The notes below the pieces were generated by a model, which was given only the letters and a program-made list of their open reading frames with translations, was not told the origin of the DNA and did no database searches. A program made the position numbers and the translations under genes. Shown here in pieces: positions 14,899 through 26,118 of a stretch of 42,438 nt of DNA. Positions within the stretch are counted from its first letter, which is position 1. Every line of letters begins with the position of its first letter. Source of the stretch: an uncultured Clostridia bacterium (GTDB taxonomy: Bacteria; Bacillota; Clostridia; Christensenellales; CAG-917); contig CANDBF010000011.1 in the NCBI GenBank assembly GCA_947382865.1, forward strand, positions 1 through 42,438. The letters are read 5' to 3'.

Positions 14899-16641
14899 AT
14901 GGATTATCAAAGCAGATATGAGGAATGGCTCGCAAGCGACGAGGTCTCGGCAGAGGATAAGCAAAGACTTGCCGAGCTAAGCGAAGAAGAAAAGAAGGAA
15001 GCGTTTTACGCTCCCCTCGCCTTCGGGACTGCGGGAATGCGCGGTGTGCTTGACGTTGGCATAAACAGAATGAACGTTTTCACCGTCCGCCGCGCGACCA
15101 AGGGGCTTGCGGACTACATAAACACGCTGGGTGAAGAGGCGGCAAAACGCGGAGTGGTCATCTCCTACGATACGAGGAAGTATTCGAGCGAGTTTGCAAT
15201 AGAAGCCGCAAAGGTGCTGTCGGCAAACGGCATAAAGGCGTATCTTTACGAGTTCGTCCGTCCCGTTCCTGTCTGCTCGTTTGCAATACGTTATCTTAAC
15301 GCAATCGCGGGCATTATGATAACCGCCTCCCACAATCCGAAGATTTACAACGGCTACAAGGTGTACGGAGAGGACGGCGCGCAGATGTCGCCCGAATCGA
15401 CAGATAAAGTGGTCGAATTTATAGATAAAACCCCGTATTTCGGCACAAATACCGCAGACGTGAAGCTGTGCGCAAAGTGCATAAGAGGTCTTGACAACAA
15501 GCAGGCAGACGAGAATATCACCGTCATCGGCAAGAGCGTGGACGACGCGTATTTCGATGAAATAAGCAAGCTGTCGCTTTCTCCCGAGGCTGTAAAGTCC
15601 CACGGCGCAAACGTGCGCCTCGTCTACACTCCCATACACGGGAGCGGCTATATGCCCGTCACAGCCATACTCGGCAGAATGGGCATAAAGGTGAACGTCG
15701 TCGAGGAGCAGGCGGCTCCCGATACGGAGTTTTCCACCGTGCGCGTTCCCAATCCCGAAGAGGCGGATACCCTGAGGCTCGGCGTGGAGCTTGCCGACCG
15801 CATAGGCAGCGATATCGTAATCGGCACCGACCCCGACGCGGACAGAATGGGAATCGCCATACGCGACGACAAGGGACAGTTCGTCCTGCTTAACGGCAAT
15901 CAGATAGGCGTGTTGCTTTTAAGTTACATACTCCGCCGCAAGCGCGAAAGCGGCACTCTGCCAAGTAACGGCGCGGTTGTCAAAACCATCGTCACGACGG
16001 AGCTTGCTCGCAAGCTCGCCGACGACTACGGCGCGACCACCTTCGACGTGCTTACGGGCTTTAAGTTTATTGGCGAAAAAATCAAGGAATGGGAGACTAG
16101 CGGCGAATATACCTACCTCTTCGGCTTCGAGGAAAGCTACGGCTCGCTCGTAGGCACTCACGCGCGCGATAAGGACGCGGTGGTCGCGAGTATGATGTTC
16201 GCCGAAATGGTCTGCTATCTCGACTCCGTCGGCGAAAGCGTATACGGCGTGTTGCAGGGGCTGTATGAAAAGTACGGCTATTTTGTGGAAAAGGCGCTGT
16301 CCGTGACATTCGGCGGGCTGGACGGAATGGAAAAGATGAAAAATATTATGCTCTCTCTGCGCGAAAGGAAGTATTCGGATATCGAGGGCGCCAAAGTGCT
16401 TGCGGTAAGCGATTTCGTCGCGCGAGTCAGAACAAACGCCGACGGCAGCAAGGATGCTATCACGCTCCCCAAAACCAACGCTCTGAAACTTCATCTCGAA
16501 AACGGAGACTGGATTTGCGTGCGCCCGAGCGGCACCGAGCCTAAATTGAAATTCTACGTCGCAACCTCCAAGAGCACCAAAGAGGATGCGACCGCGCTTG
16601 CCGACAGGTACCTCGCGTATATGAAGTCTCTTGCGGAATAA
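14899..16641 (+). CDS. pgcA: Alpha-D-phosphohexomutase (phosphoglucomutase type)
   Basis: Interconverts glucose 1- and 6-phosphate (or mannose phosphates) through a phosphoserine; it supplies UDP-sugars for wall and glycan synthesis. At 580 residues it is the size of the Bacillus PgcA class. The four active-site loops are present: TASHNPKIYNGYKVY with catalytic Ser144, DPDADR at 311-316 for Mg2+, GFEESYGS at about 409 for sugar choice, and RPSGTEPKLKFY at about 542 for phosphate binding. AAGGAG stands 8 bases before ATG. It is a single-gene unit between a strong promoter and terminator. The choice between phosphogluco- and phosphomannomutase is not certain. Confidence 0.93.
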   Translation: MDYQSRYEEWLASDEVSAEDKQRLAELSEEEKKEAFYAPLAFGTAGMRGVLDVGINRMNVFTVRRATKGLADYINTLGEEAAKRGVVISYDTRKYSSEFAIEAAKVLSANGIKAYLYEFVRPVPVCSFAIRYLNAIAGIMITASHNPKIYNGYKVYGEDGAQMSPESTDKVVEFIDKTPYFGTNTADVKLCAKCIRGLDNKQADENITVIGKSVDDAYFDEISKLSLSPEAVKSHGANVRLVYTPIHGSGYMPVTAILGRMGIKVNVVEEQAAPDTEFSTVRVPNPEEADTLRLGVELADRIGSDIVIGTDPDADRMGIAIRDDKGQFVLLNGNQIGVLLLSYILRRKRESGTLPSNGAVVKTIVTTELARKLADDYGATTFDVLTGFKFIGEKIKEWETSGEYTYLFGFEESYGSLVGTHARDKDAVVASMMFAEMVCYLDSVGESVYGVLQGLYEKYGYFVEKALSVTFGGLDGMEKMKNIMLSLRERKYSDIEGAKVLAVSDFVARVRTNADGSKDAITLPKTNALKLHLENGDWICVRPSGTEPKLKFYVATSKSTKEDATALADRYLAYMKSLAE

Positions 16642-16684
16642 TTCTTTATCTTTGATTAATAGTATTGAAAATCAATTTTTATAT

Positions 16685-16716
16685 AAATGACGGAGCGGCG
16701 CTCCGTCATTTATTAT
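16685..16716. terminator. Terminator between converging genes
   Basis: A perfect 12-base-pair stem (16685-16696 with 16700-16711) around a 3-base loop GGC, followed by TATTATTTT. Confidence 0.85.
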
Positions 16717-16763
16717 TTTCCGAATTTTCTATAAATTATATACTCGGTATACAATTATGCGGT

Positions 16764-17432
16764 TTACTTCTTTTTCGCAAGCACGTAGCTTTTGTCGATA
16801 AAACTGAAAATCTTCTCTGTGCTTACGCTTCCGTCAAGGCAAATCGTAAACCAAGTGCGCTTGTTCATATGATAGCCCGCAAAAAACTTCTTCCCGTCGA
16901 TAATTTCGGAGTCGTTTTCGGTGTCCAGCCGCAAATCGATGACGGACACGTTTTCGTCGCTGTCAAACCCGAGCTTGCTCCGCGAAATTATCATAAGTAT
17001 GCCGTACCACTTGCGATTGTCCTTTCTGCGCCAAATCGCGCCCGTCGGGAGCTTATCCCAAAGGAACTCCAACTCATCGCCGTACCTGTCGCGGATATAT
17101 CTTATGACCTGTCTCGCCTGCTCCTCTTTGAAAACGTCGCGCTCGAAGCAACCGTCCGCTATGCGCCCGATAACCTCGTCGAACTCCGCTCGAACGCGCC
17201 CCACGAACGCGCCCGTCGCGCCCGAAACGAGATGCAGCGTATAAGGCTCTCCTGTCCCGCAGTCGATAAGGCGGACGTCAACCTCATTTTTGTCGTTTAT
17301 TTGTACGGTCATCTCAAACTGTCCGTCTACGATTTCCGTAAGGTATGTATAAACTCCGTTATCGGAAGCGAAGCCGAACTCCGTCAGCTTCCCGAAATTC
17401 GGCGATTTATGTCTGAGGGCGGCAAGCTCCAT
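16764..17432 (-). CDS. MmcQ/YjbR-family protein
   Basis: A 222-residue protein. The C-terminal half fits the YjbR/CyaY-like fold: LWDKLPTGAIWRRKDNRKWYGILMII, then VIDLRLD, GYHMNKRTWFTICLDG and a final FIDKSYVLAKKK. The N-terminal 90 residues form a separate beta-rich region seen in longer family members. The family is called DNA-binding by similarity of fold only; its biochemical role is unknown. GAGGAG lies 7 bases before ATG. It follows the MGMT-like gene by 3 bases in the same direction, so they are co-transcribed. Confidence 0.85.
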   Translation of the reverse strand: MELAALRHKSPNFGKLTEFGFASDNGVYTYLTEIVDGQFEMTVQINDKNEVDVRLIDCGTGEPYTLHLVSGATGAFVGRVRAEFDEVIGRIADGCFERDVFKEEQARQVIRYIRDRYGDELEFLWDKLPTGAIWRRKDNRKWYGILMIISRSKLGFDSDENVSVIDLRLDTENDSEIIDGKKFFAGYHMNKRTWFTICLDGSVSTEKIFSFIDKSYVLAKKK

Positions 17433-17435
17433 AAA

Positions 17436-17759
17436 TCACTCCTCTGAATAGGAAAAAGGATTCCATCTGAATCTGTCCAAATCCACGGTGAAATCCTCGC
17501 GCACCTCCACTCCGTCGGCTTTCAGCAGTCTCGCCTGCACCTCCTCACCGCCGAACGCGAACGCGGGCGCGCAAGCCCCGAACCTGTTGACAACCCGAAA
17601 GCAGGGTATATGCTCGGGGTCGGGGTTGAAATGAAGCGCGTATCCAACCGCTCTCGACGCGCGCGGAGACCCGCACAGAACGGCAATCTGTCCGTACGTC
17701 GCGACCCTGCCCTTGGGGATTTGTTTTACCACGTCGTAGACTATATCGTAAAAACTCAT
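17436..17759 (-). CDS. MGMT-family alkyltransferase-like protein
   Basis: A 107-residue protein made only of the C-terminal DNA-binding/active-site domain of O6-alkylguanine-DNA alkyltransferases. It has IPKGRVATYGQIA, then SPRASRAVGYALHFNP and IPCFRVVNRFG. The methyl-accepting Cys is kept, unlike the ATL proteins that carry Trp, but the usual His of PCHRV is Phe. It may repair alkylated guanine or only recognise it. The N-terminal domain of Ogt is absent, as in many Firmicute homologues. AGGAAAA lies near the ATG. First gene of a two-gene unit with the YjbR protein. Confidence 0.88.
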   Translation of the reverse strand: MSFYDIVYDVVKQIPKGRVATYGQIAVLCGSPRASRAVGYALHFNPDPEHIPCFRVVNRFGACAPAFAFGGEEVQARLLKADGVEVREDFTVDLDRFRWNPFSYSEE

Positions 17760-17784
17760 AGTGTTTTCCTGTTAAAGTTATGTG

Positions 17785-18065
17785 CACAACAAGGGGATAC
17801 GGCGGGGATTTTTAATTAAAATTCCCCATCCTCAGGCGCACCGAGGCTTCGCGGTATGCGAGGCAAGCCCGAGAACAACGCTGCTCCCCCGCTTGTACAA
17901 AGCGTCAAGCTCGGCGCTCGGTTTGGCGCGCGACTTGCACGCGCCGGTGCAGTCTCTTGAACAGCGACTAGCCGTGTTCACTTCCTATCAAACCAAGTTC
18001 AAGCGCGTTAAGTGCGCCGTCAATCCCTTGAACGGCGATTGCCGAAGTCACGCTCGCGCAAACTT
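17785..18065. other. Non-coding GC-rich stretch, unexplained
   Basis: Between the MGMT-like gene and repeat copy R3. It opens with a 24-base near-palindrome (GGGGATTTTT/AAAATTCCCC, 17796-17827 region) and holds several GC hairpins, for example GGCGCG/CGCGCC near 17924-17946. An open frame of 103 codons crosses it, but it has no ribosome site and no family features. I saw no match to tmRNA, RNase P or SRP signatures. Confidence 0.4.
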
Positions 18066-18310
18066 ATTTATATCCGCTCGCCTAGCGAGCTAAATATTTT
18101 TCACAAAAAGTGCGAATTCACTTCGCGCTTTTTGCTCCTTATAGCAAAATTTGAAGTTCCGCTCAAATTTTGCGAGGCGTTTGCGCTCACAGCACACGCG
18201 ACAACTAATAACTAAAATTATCAATAAAAATTTTCAGTCTTGTTGTCGCTGTGCGTACGTAAAATGCGATAATTTCGCATTTTACGTGTGACACTCGGCG
18301 CAAAATTTTT
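18066..18310 (-). repeat. Dispersed structured repeat, copy R3 (inverted)
   Basis: Read on the minus strand it starts TTTTGCGCCGAGTGTCA and contains GAGCGCAAAC. It then has an 11-base-pair hairpin (18144-18154 with 18163-18173) and finally GCGCGAAGTGAATTCGCAC, TTTTTGTGAAAA and ATATTTAGCTCGC. The last blocks match R2 at 41419-41463 closely. The AGGGAC loop is missing here. Its outer end overlaps the 3' end of the GCAxxG gene. Confidence 0.65.
18257..18287 (-). terminator. Perfect hairpin at the end of the GCAxxG gene
   Basis: A 13-base-pair perfect stem ACGTAAAATGCGA/TCGCATTTTACGT with a 5-base loop. On the minus strand the inner GC stem is followed by TTTT. It includes the stop codon of the gene. 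Confidence 0.5.
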
Positions 18311-18740
18311 CTAAAATTTGCGCACTGTCTCCGACAAGTTTTGCGCAGGGACGGGTTTTGTAATATTCGGGAGTGCGCTCAGCGGGCTCGGGATTCGTAG
18401 CCGCCAGTTTAGCTCCCAAAAGCTCGCGGCATACTATGCTTCCGTTTATATCCTTAAACTCGCCCGCGAGCCTTTGTATAAGCCTGTAATGCTCCGCCTT
18501 TTTTGCGTTGTCGGGCTCGTCCAAGCCGAACATTGCGCCTACTACTATGCCCATTCCGCTTACCGCGCCGCAAACCTCGCGGAGTCTGCCGAAGCCGCCG
18601 CCGAATGAGGACGCGACTTTAAGCAAGACATTTAATTGCTCTCCCTCCGCGCCTATTTCCTCGGCGAATGCCAGAACTACCGCCTGCGCGCACGTATAGC
18701 CTTTAAGGAAATAGCTCTCGGCAAGCTCTCTTTTGGTCAT
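18282..18740 (-). CDS. C_GCAxxG_C_C family redox-type protein
   Basis: A 152-residue protein of the C-GCAxxG-C-C family, thought to bind a metal or cluster through scattered Cys; function unknown. Seen here: GYTCAQAVVLAFAEE, SSFGGGFGRLREVCGAVSGMG, SIVCRELLG and RPCAKLVGDSAQILEKFC. Length is normal. Its ATG overlaps the stop of the mrp gene by 4 bases (ATGA), so the two are translationally coupled. A link to Fe-S handling by the Mrp ATPase is plausible but inferred from adjacency only. The 3' end lies inside repeat R3. Confidence 0.88.
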   Translation of the reverse strand: MTKRELAESYFLKGYTCAQAVVLAFAEEIGAEGEQLNVLLKVASSFGGGFGRLREVCGAVSGMGIVVGAMFGLDEPDNAKKAEHYRLIQRLAGEFKDINGSIVCRELLGAKLAATNPEPAERTPEYYKTRPCAKLVGDSAQILEKFCAECHT

Positions 18741-19549
18741 TTTTCAAATTCCTTTATCGCAAGAGAAAGATAGTCCTCGTCTATCAGGCTTTCGATATTG
18801 CCGCTGTCGGCGGCCTGCGCGATTTTTCTGTCGATGGGCAGTCTTCCGAGCACCTTGAGGTCGAAATCCGTCGCGACCTCGTCCACCTTGCTGGTTCCGA
18901 ACACGTCTATCTCCTTGCCGCAGTCGGGGCATCTGAGATAGCTCATATTCTCAACCACGCCGTAGATTTTTATATTCATCTTTTTCGCCATTTTTACAGC
19001 CTTTTCCACTATCATAGAGACGAGTTCCTGCGGCGATGTGACGATTACGATTCCGTCCAGCTTTATGGACTGATAAACTGTCAGAGGCACGTCGCCCGTC
19101 CCCGGAGGCATATCCACAAACATATAGTCCACGTCGCCCCATATGACTTCCTGCCAGAACTGCTTGACCATGCCGGCGATGACGGGTCCGCGCCAAATGA
19201 CGGGGTCGTTCTCGTTTTCGAGCAGCAGATTGGAGGAAATCATTTTGATTCCGAGCTTGCTCGCGCGAGGATATATCCCCGTATCGTCGCCCTCTATGCC
19301 GCCCTTTATCCCGAAAGAACGGGGGATAGAGGGTCCCGTTATGTCTGCGTCGAGGATAGCCGCGCTTCTGCCCGCCTTAACCGCGCCTAGCGCAAGCAAG
19401 CAGGTCACCAAGGACTTGCCTACTCCGCCTTTTCCGCTCACCACTCCGATTACGTGCTTTACTCTTGTGAGTTCGTGCGGTTTCTCGTATGTTATTCTGC
19501 TGCCGCACTCCTGAGAGCAGGAGCCGCAGTCGTGATTGCATTCGCTCAT
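18737..19549 (-). CDS. mrp: Mrp/NBP35-type iron-sulfur carrier ATPase
   Basis: A 270-residue P-loop ATPase of the MRP/ApbC family, which holds and delivers [4Fe-4S] clusters. Motifs: deviant Walker A GVVSGKGGVGKS (about 36-46), DADITGPSIPRSFG, and DMPPGTGDVPLTVYQS. Next come VTSPQELVSMIVEKAVKMA and the cluster-bridging CPDCG (RCPDCGKEIDVFG). The N-terminus has four Cys, CNHDCGSCSQECG, as in NBP35-type members. I set the start at 19549 (MSECNHDC) because AAGGAG is then 9 bases away. The frame extends to 19615, but upstream codons precede the ribosome site. It is followed by the GCAxxG gene with a 4-base overlap. Confidence 0.93.
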   Translation of the reverse strand: MSECNHDCGSCSQECGSRITYEKPHELTRVKHVIGVVSGKGGVGKSLVTCLLALGAVKAGRSAAILDADITGPSIPRSFGIKGGIEGDDTGIYPRASKLGIKMISSNLLLENENDPVIWRGPVIAGMVKQFWQEVIWGDVDYMFVDMPPGTGDVPLTVYQSIKLDGIVIVTSPQELVSMIVEKAVKMAKKMNIKIYGVVENMSYLRCPDCGKEIDVFGTSKVDEVATDFDLKVLGRLPIDRKIAQAADSGNIESLIDEDYLSLAIKEFEK

Positions 19550-19586
19550 ATTCATATACTCCTTGCATATATATTTCGTATTTAAT

Positions 19587-19615
19587 ATGATACCACCGAT
19601 TTCGGCTCTCTTCAA
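19587..19615 (-). promoter_or_regulatory. Promoter of the mrp-GCAxxG operon
   Basis: On the minus strand TTGAAG and TATCAT are 17 bases apart, about 40 bases before the chosen start codon. Confidence 0.6.
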
Positions 19616-19715
19616 GCGTTTTGTATTTTGAAAATATCAACGCCAATCTCGTTCGGCATAGTATAAGTTTTGACTTTGATAGCAATAATTATAAAAACTC
19701 ACAAGGAGAATTTTT

Positions 19716-20306
19716 ATGAAACTTATCGACAGCAAAACACTGCTCAATCTGGCAAAGTCGTACGCGGGCGAAACCATGGCGTACACACGCTACAAGTTTA
19801 TCGAATACGGCGCGCGAAACGAGGGCTACAATGCTCTTGCCGAGGTCATAGACAAGGTCGTATACAACGAATTCAATCATGCGCGCATGCTTTACACCTA
19901 TATACAGCAGGCAAGCAACAAGACCATCGACAATATCGACGTTTGCTCGGGCTATCCTTTCAAGGAGAAATGGAATCTCATCGAAAATCTGAAACTCGCC
20001 GCCGAAGACGAGGAATCGGAAGTCAAAATCTACAAAGCGTTCGAGCAGACCGCAAGAGAGGAAGGCTTCGACGAAATCGCGGAGCTTTTCAAAATGATAG
20101 GAAGCGTAGAAGAGTGCCACAAGATGCTCTTCGAGGATTTGCACAATCAGCTCTCCACGGGCACTCTGTACAAAAAGACGCACGCCGTCAAATGGAAATG
20201 CGCGGGTTGCGGCTACGAAGCCGAGAGCAAGGAAGCATGGGATATGTGCCCCCTCTGCAAAGCCAAGCAGGGCTTCGTTATGCTCAAACTCAACGACGGA
20301 AACTGA
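19716..20306 (+). CDS. rbr: Rubrerythrin
   Basis: Non-haem diiron peroxidase that reduces hydrogen peroxide, a main oxidative-stress enzyme of strict anaerobes. At 196 residues it has the four-helix diiron domain with the Glu/His ligands: GETMAYTRYKFIEYGARNEGY, then NEFNHARML, EDEESEVKIYKAFEQTAREEGFDE and EECHKMLFEDL. A C-terminal rubredoxin-like domain follows with CAGCGY and CPLCKAKQ. AAGGAG lies 8 bases before ATG. A likely promoter is TTGACT (19670) with TATAAA or TAAAAA near 19690-19697. An ATTATAA half-site overlaps it, which would fit PerR control but is too short to claim. A strong terminator follows. Confidence 0.96.
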   Translation: MKLIDSKTLLNLAKSYAGETMAYTRYKFIEYGARNEGYNALAEVIDKVVYNEFNHARMLYTYIQQASNKTIDNIDVCSGYPFKEKWNLIENLKLAAEDEESEVKIYKAFEQTAREEGFDEIAELFKMIGSVEECHKMLFEDLHNQLSTGTLYKKTHAVKWKCAGCGYEAESKEAWDMCPLCKAKQGFVMLKLNDGN

Positions 20307-20327
20307 TTGAAACAGACGGTTTATTAT

Positions 20328-20360
20328 ACAAAAACGGACGTGTAAACGTCCGTTTTTGTT
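20328..20360. terminator. Two-way terminator between rbr and nudF
   Basis: Perfect 13-base-pair stem (20328-20340 with 20347-20359), loop TGTAAA, with five A and five T runs on the two sides. Confidence 0.9.
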
Positions 20361-20453
20361 ATGTTAAGAAATGCTCCGTTATATTATCGTTATGTTTCAT
20401 ATCGCTATAATCTGACGCATCCTCGCCCAAACACGGCAAAAAGTCAACGGTTG

Positions 20454-21023
20454 CTATTCGCCTATGTTTTTACAAATTCCGTTTTCCGCGGCGTAACGAA
20501 GCACGGCGTAGCAGGTCTTTGCGTCATGGATTTCTCCGCTCAAAACCGCGTTCAGAACCTCGGCGAAAGGCACGCGTCGCACGTTGAGAAATTCGTCGCC
20601 GTCGGGATGCGCCGCCGTCTTTTTAAGTCCTTTGGCAAGGAAGATATGAAGCAGCTCGTTCGTATACCCCGGCGACGGATACAGCACGCCGTAAGGGATT
20701 ATCTCCTCGGCGATCATTCCGATTTCCTCTTCAAGCTCGCGCGCGGCGGTGACTATCGCCTCCTCGCCCTCCTCCAATTTGCCTGCGGGAATTTCGGAAA
20801 TAACCTCGCGGTATGGATATCTGAACTGCCGCACGAGATATACGTAATTCTCTCCGTCCACCGCGAGTATCGCCGCGCCGCCGTTGTGGCAAACGTATTC
20901 GCGCTTCGCGGGTCTGCCGTCGGGCAGGGCTATGTCGTCTACGCGCAGCTTTATTATTCTGCCGCTATAAAGCTCGTTTGCGGCAACTTCCGTTTCAATA
21001 AGGTCTTTGTCTTCGTCATACAT
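20454..21023 (-). CDS. nudF: ADP-ribose pyrophosphatase (Nudix hydrolase)
   Basis: Hydrolyses ADP-ribose to AMP and ribose 5-phosphate. A 189-residue Nudix protein with the box GKLEEGEEAIVTAARELEEEIGM at residues 81-103, which fits GX5EX7REUXEEXGU exactly. The flanking FRYPYREVISEIPAGKLE and the downstream YPSPGYTNELLHIFLAK (the ADP-ribose-specific P-S-P-G-Y-T-x-E pattern) place it in the NudF/YqkG group. AGGAG stands 10 bases from the ATG. It is a single gene converging on rbr and divergent from the HAD phosphatase gene. Confidence 0.92.
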   Translation of the reverse strand: MYDEDKDLIETEVAANELYSGRIIKLRVDDIALPDGRPAKREYVCHNGGAAILAVDGENYVYLVRQFRYPYREVISEIPAGKLEEGEEAIVTAARELEEEIGMIAEEIIPYGVLYPSPGYTNELLHIFLAKGLKKTAAHPDGDEFLNVRRVPFAEVLNAVLSGEIHDAKTCYAVLRYAAENGICKNIGE

Positions 21024-21089
21024 AACGTCCGTCTCCTATACTCACAATATACACCAGTTGCGTCTTTGGCACAACAAAAACAGACCGCT

Positions 21090-21117
21090 TTGCAAAAGCC
21101 GCGCGATATGCTATAAT
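21090..21117 (+). promoter_or_regulatory. Promoter of the HAD phosphatase gene
   Basis: TTGCAA (21090-21095) and TATAAT (21112-21117) are 16 bases apart. The spacer shares AAAAGCCGCGCG with the tmk promoter spacer. Confidence 0.7.
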
Positions 21118-21190
21118 ATTTTTATCTGCGAAAATACGTGCCGCCGAAATTCGGCTCGATATAACCAAGCAGAACCTAATAGAGGTGCAA

Positions 21191-21772
21191 ATGCAGGTAG
21201 ACGTATACGATTTCGACAAGACCGCCGTACCCTACGACAGCGCGATGAAATATTGGTACTGGTGTCTCGCACGCCGCCCGTATCTGCTTTTGATGTTGCC
21301 ATGGCAACTGTTTTGGAGCGCACTCGCTTTCTGCCGCATAATCTCCGTGCCCACGTACAAAAAAGTGTGCTTTCGCTTCGTCACATTTCTTAATACAAAA
21401 AAGACAGTGACGAAATTCTGGGACAGACACCAAAAGGACGTTTATCCTTTCTTCCTGCCCGAAAACAGAGCCAAGGACAGAAAATGCGTGCTTATCAGCG
21501 CAAGTCCCGACTTCCTTATAAAGGAAATCGCCTCGCGCTTGAACGTGGACGTCTGTATAGCCTCCCCGCACGACGAAAGGACCGGCAAGCTGCTGGGCAA
21601 GGTCTGCCGCAGAGATGAAAAGGTCAACCGTCTGAAAGCGGAGCTGCCCGACGCCGAGGTCGTAAACGTGTATTCGGACAGCGTAAAGCACGACAGCTAT
21701 ATTTTCGCGCTCGGCGAAAACCGCTATCTCGCAAAAAAAGGCGAATTGACAAAGTTTGACTTTCAAGGTTAA
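21191..21772 (+). CDS. HAD-superfamily (IB, SerB-like) phosphatase
   Basis: A 193-residue cytosolic hydrolase. Motif I is DVYDFDKTAV with the DxDxT nucleophile/acid pair at residues 7-11; motif II is LISASPDFL; Lys and motif III lie in KVCRRDEKV and VYSDSVKHDSYIF (SD...D). The cap is a small helical insert with an aromatic hydrophobic stretch (YLLLMLPWQLFWSALAFC). This pattern is the HAD-IB group that includes phosphoserine phosphatase, but the substrate cannot be told. ATG 21191 is chosen over GTG 21185 because AGAGG then sits 5 bases upstream and the GTG overlaps that site. Confidence 0.88.
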   Translation: MQVDVYDFDKTAVPYDSAMKYWYWCLARRPYLLLMLPWQLFWSALAFCRIISVPTYKKVCFRFVTFLNTKKTVTKFWDRHQKDVYPFFLPENRAKDRKCVLISASPDFLIKEIASRLNVDVCIASPHDERTGKLLGKVCRRDEKVNRLKAELPDAEVVNVYSDSVKHDSYIFALGENRYLAKKGELTKFDFQG

Positions 21773-21804
21773 AAATTTTTATTAGCTTACTATTGTGCGT
21801 TTAA

Positions 21805-25482
<3,678 letters not shown>

Positions 25483-25515
25483 CAAACGCGTATGACGGCC
25501 GCTTAGCTCCGTCCG

Positions 25516-25548
25516 AAAAGCCTCCCGAGAATTTGGGAGGCTTTTATT
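25516..25548 (+). terminator. Terminator of nifJ
   Basis: Perfect stem AAAAGCCTCCC/GGGAGGCTTTT (25516-25526, 25535-25545) with an 8-base loop and a T-run. Confidence 0.92.
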
Positions 25549-25812
25549 GAACGGAGGCGCATGCTAAAATATTTCCCGTCGACAAAAGCCGTCAGAAAAT
25601 TACGCGATATTATGGAATTAATTGCATTATAAAGTCGAAATTTCTCCTCTCCCGATACTATTATAAACAAAAATCGACAAAATTAGTGCCGTAAACCCTA
25701 TTTTCTTGGCAAACCTATGTTGACTAATGCAATTTAATAACCTTAAACTATATTTGGATTTTGAAATAATTCAACATCCAATACCGTATACTTACAATCA
25801 GGAGGCTATTTT

Positions 25813-25971
25813 ATGGATGACTTGCTTATAACAATCGGTGAACTTGTAGCGACAGAAATTGAAGAAGTGGAAAGTGTTCATTACATCGATAAAGCTATGG
25901 GGCATATGTTTTATATCTATATGAAGGACGGCAGAAAAATCATACTCAGTCTCATTGACAGCGAGTTGTAA
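25813..25971 (+). CDS. Small protein of 52 residues, unknown
   Basis: MDDLLITIGELVATEIEEVE begins a 52-residue acidic protein that ends DGRKIILSLIDSEL. No membrane helix, Cys motif or known family is visible; the pattern of alternating hydrophobic residues suggests a small alpha/beta fold. Support for it being real: a full AGGAGGC ribosome site 8 bases before the ATG, a TATACT box at 25787-25792 (no good -35), and a strong hairpin at 26032-26065. It sits alone in an AT-rich stretch. From 25546 to about 25780 I see no gene. Confidence 0.6.
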   Translation: MDDLLITIGELVATEIEEVESVHYIDKAMGHMFYIYMKDGRKIILSLIDSEL

Positions 25972-26031
25972 AGCGACTTGAATCGATATTGTTCTTTTCC
26001 TGTTTTGCAAATCCGAAAACTCAATTAAATC

Positions 26032-26065
26032 AAATACGGTTGGCGATTTGACACCAACCGTATTT
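26032..26065. terminator. Two-way terminator
   Basis: Perfect 12-base-pair stem AAATACGGTTGG/CCAACCGTATTT (26032-26043, 26054-26065) between the small ORF and the converging lipoprotein gene. Confidence 0.75.
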
Positions 26066-26118
26066 AGTAGACACGAAACGTTTAATGCAACAAACTATCT
26101 ATAAGGCGCGCTCGGCGC

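Noticed and set aside
17782..18093. 103-codon + strand frame as a gene
   Set aside because: No ribosome site, crosses repeat DNA, Arg/Ala/Leu-rich composition typical of spurious frames.
19680..19700. PerR box before rubrerythrin
   Set aside because: Only a half-site (ATTATAA) is present; too weak to call.
25798..26010. Minus-strand 70-codon frame over the small ORF
   Set aside because: It lacks a ribosome site, whereas the + strand ORF has AGGAGG and a terminator.
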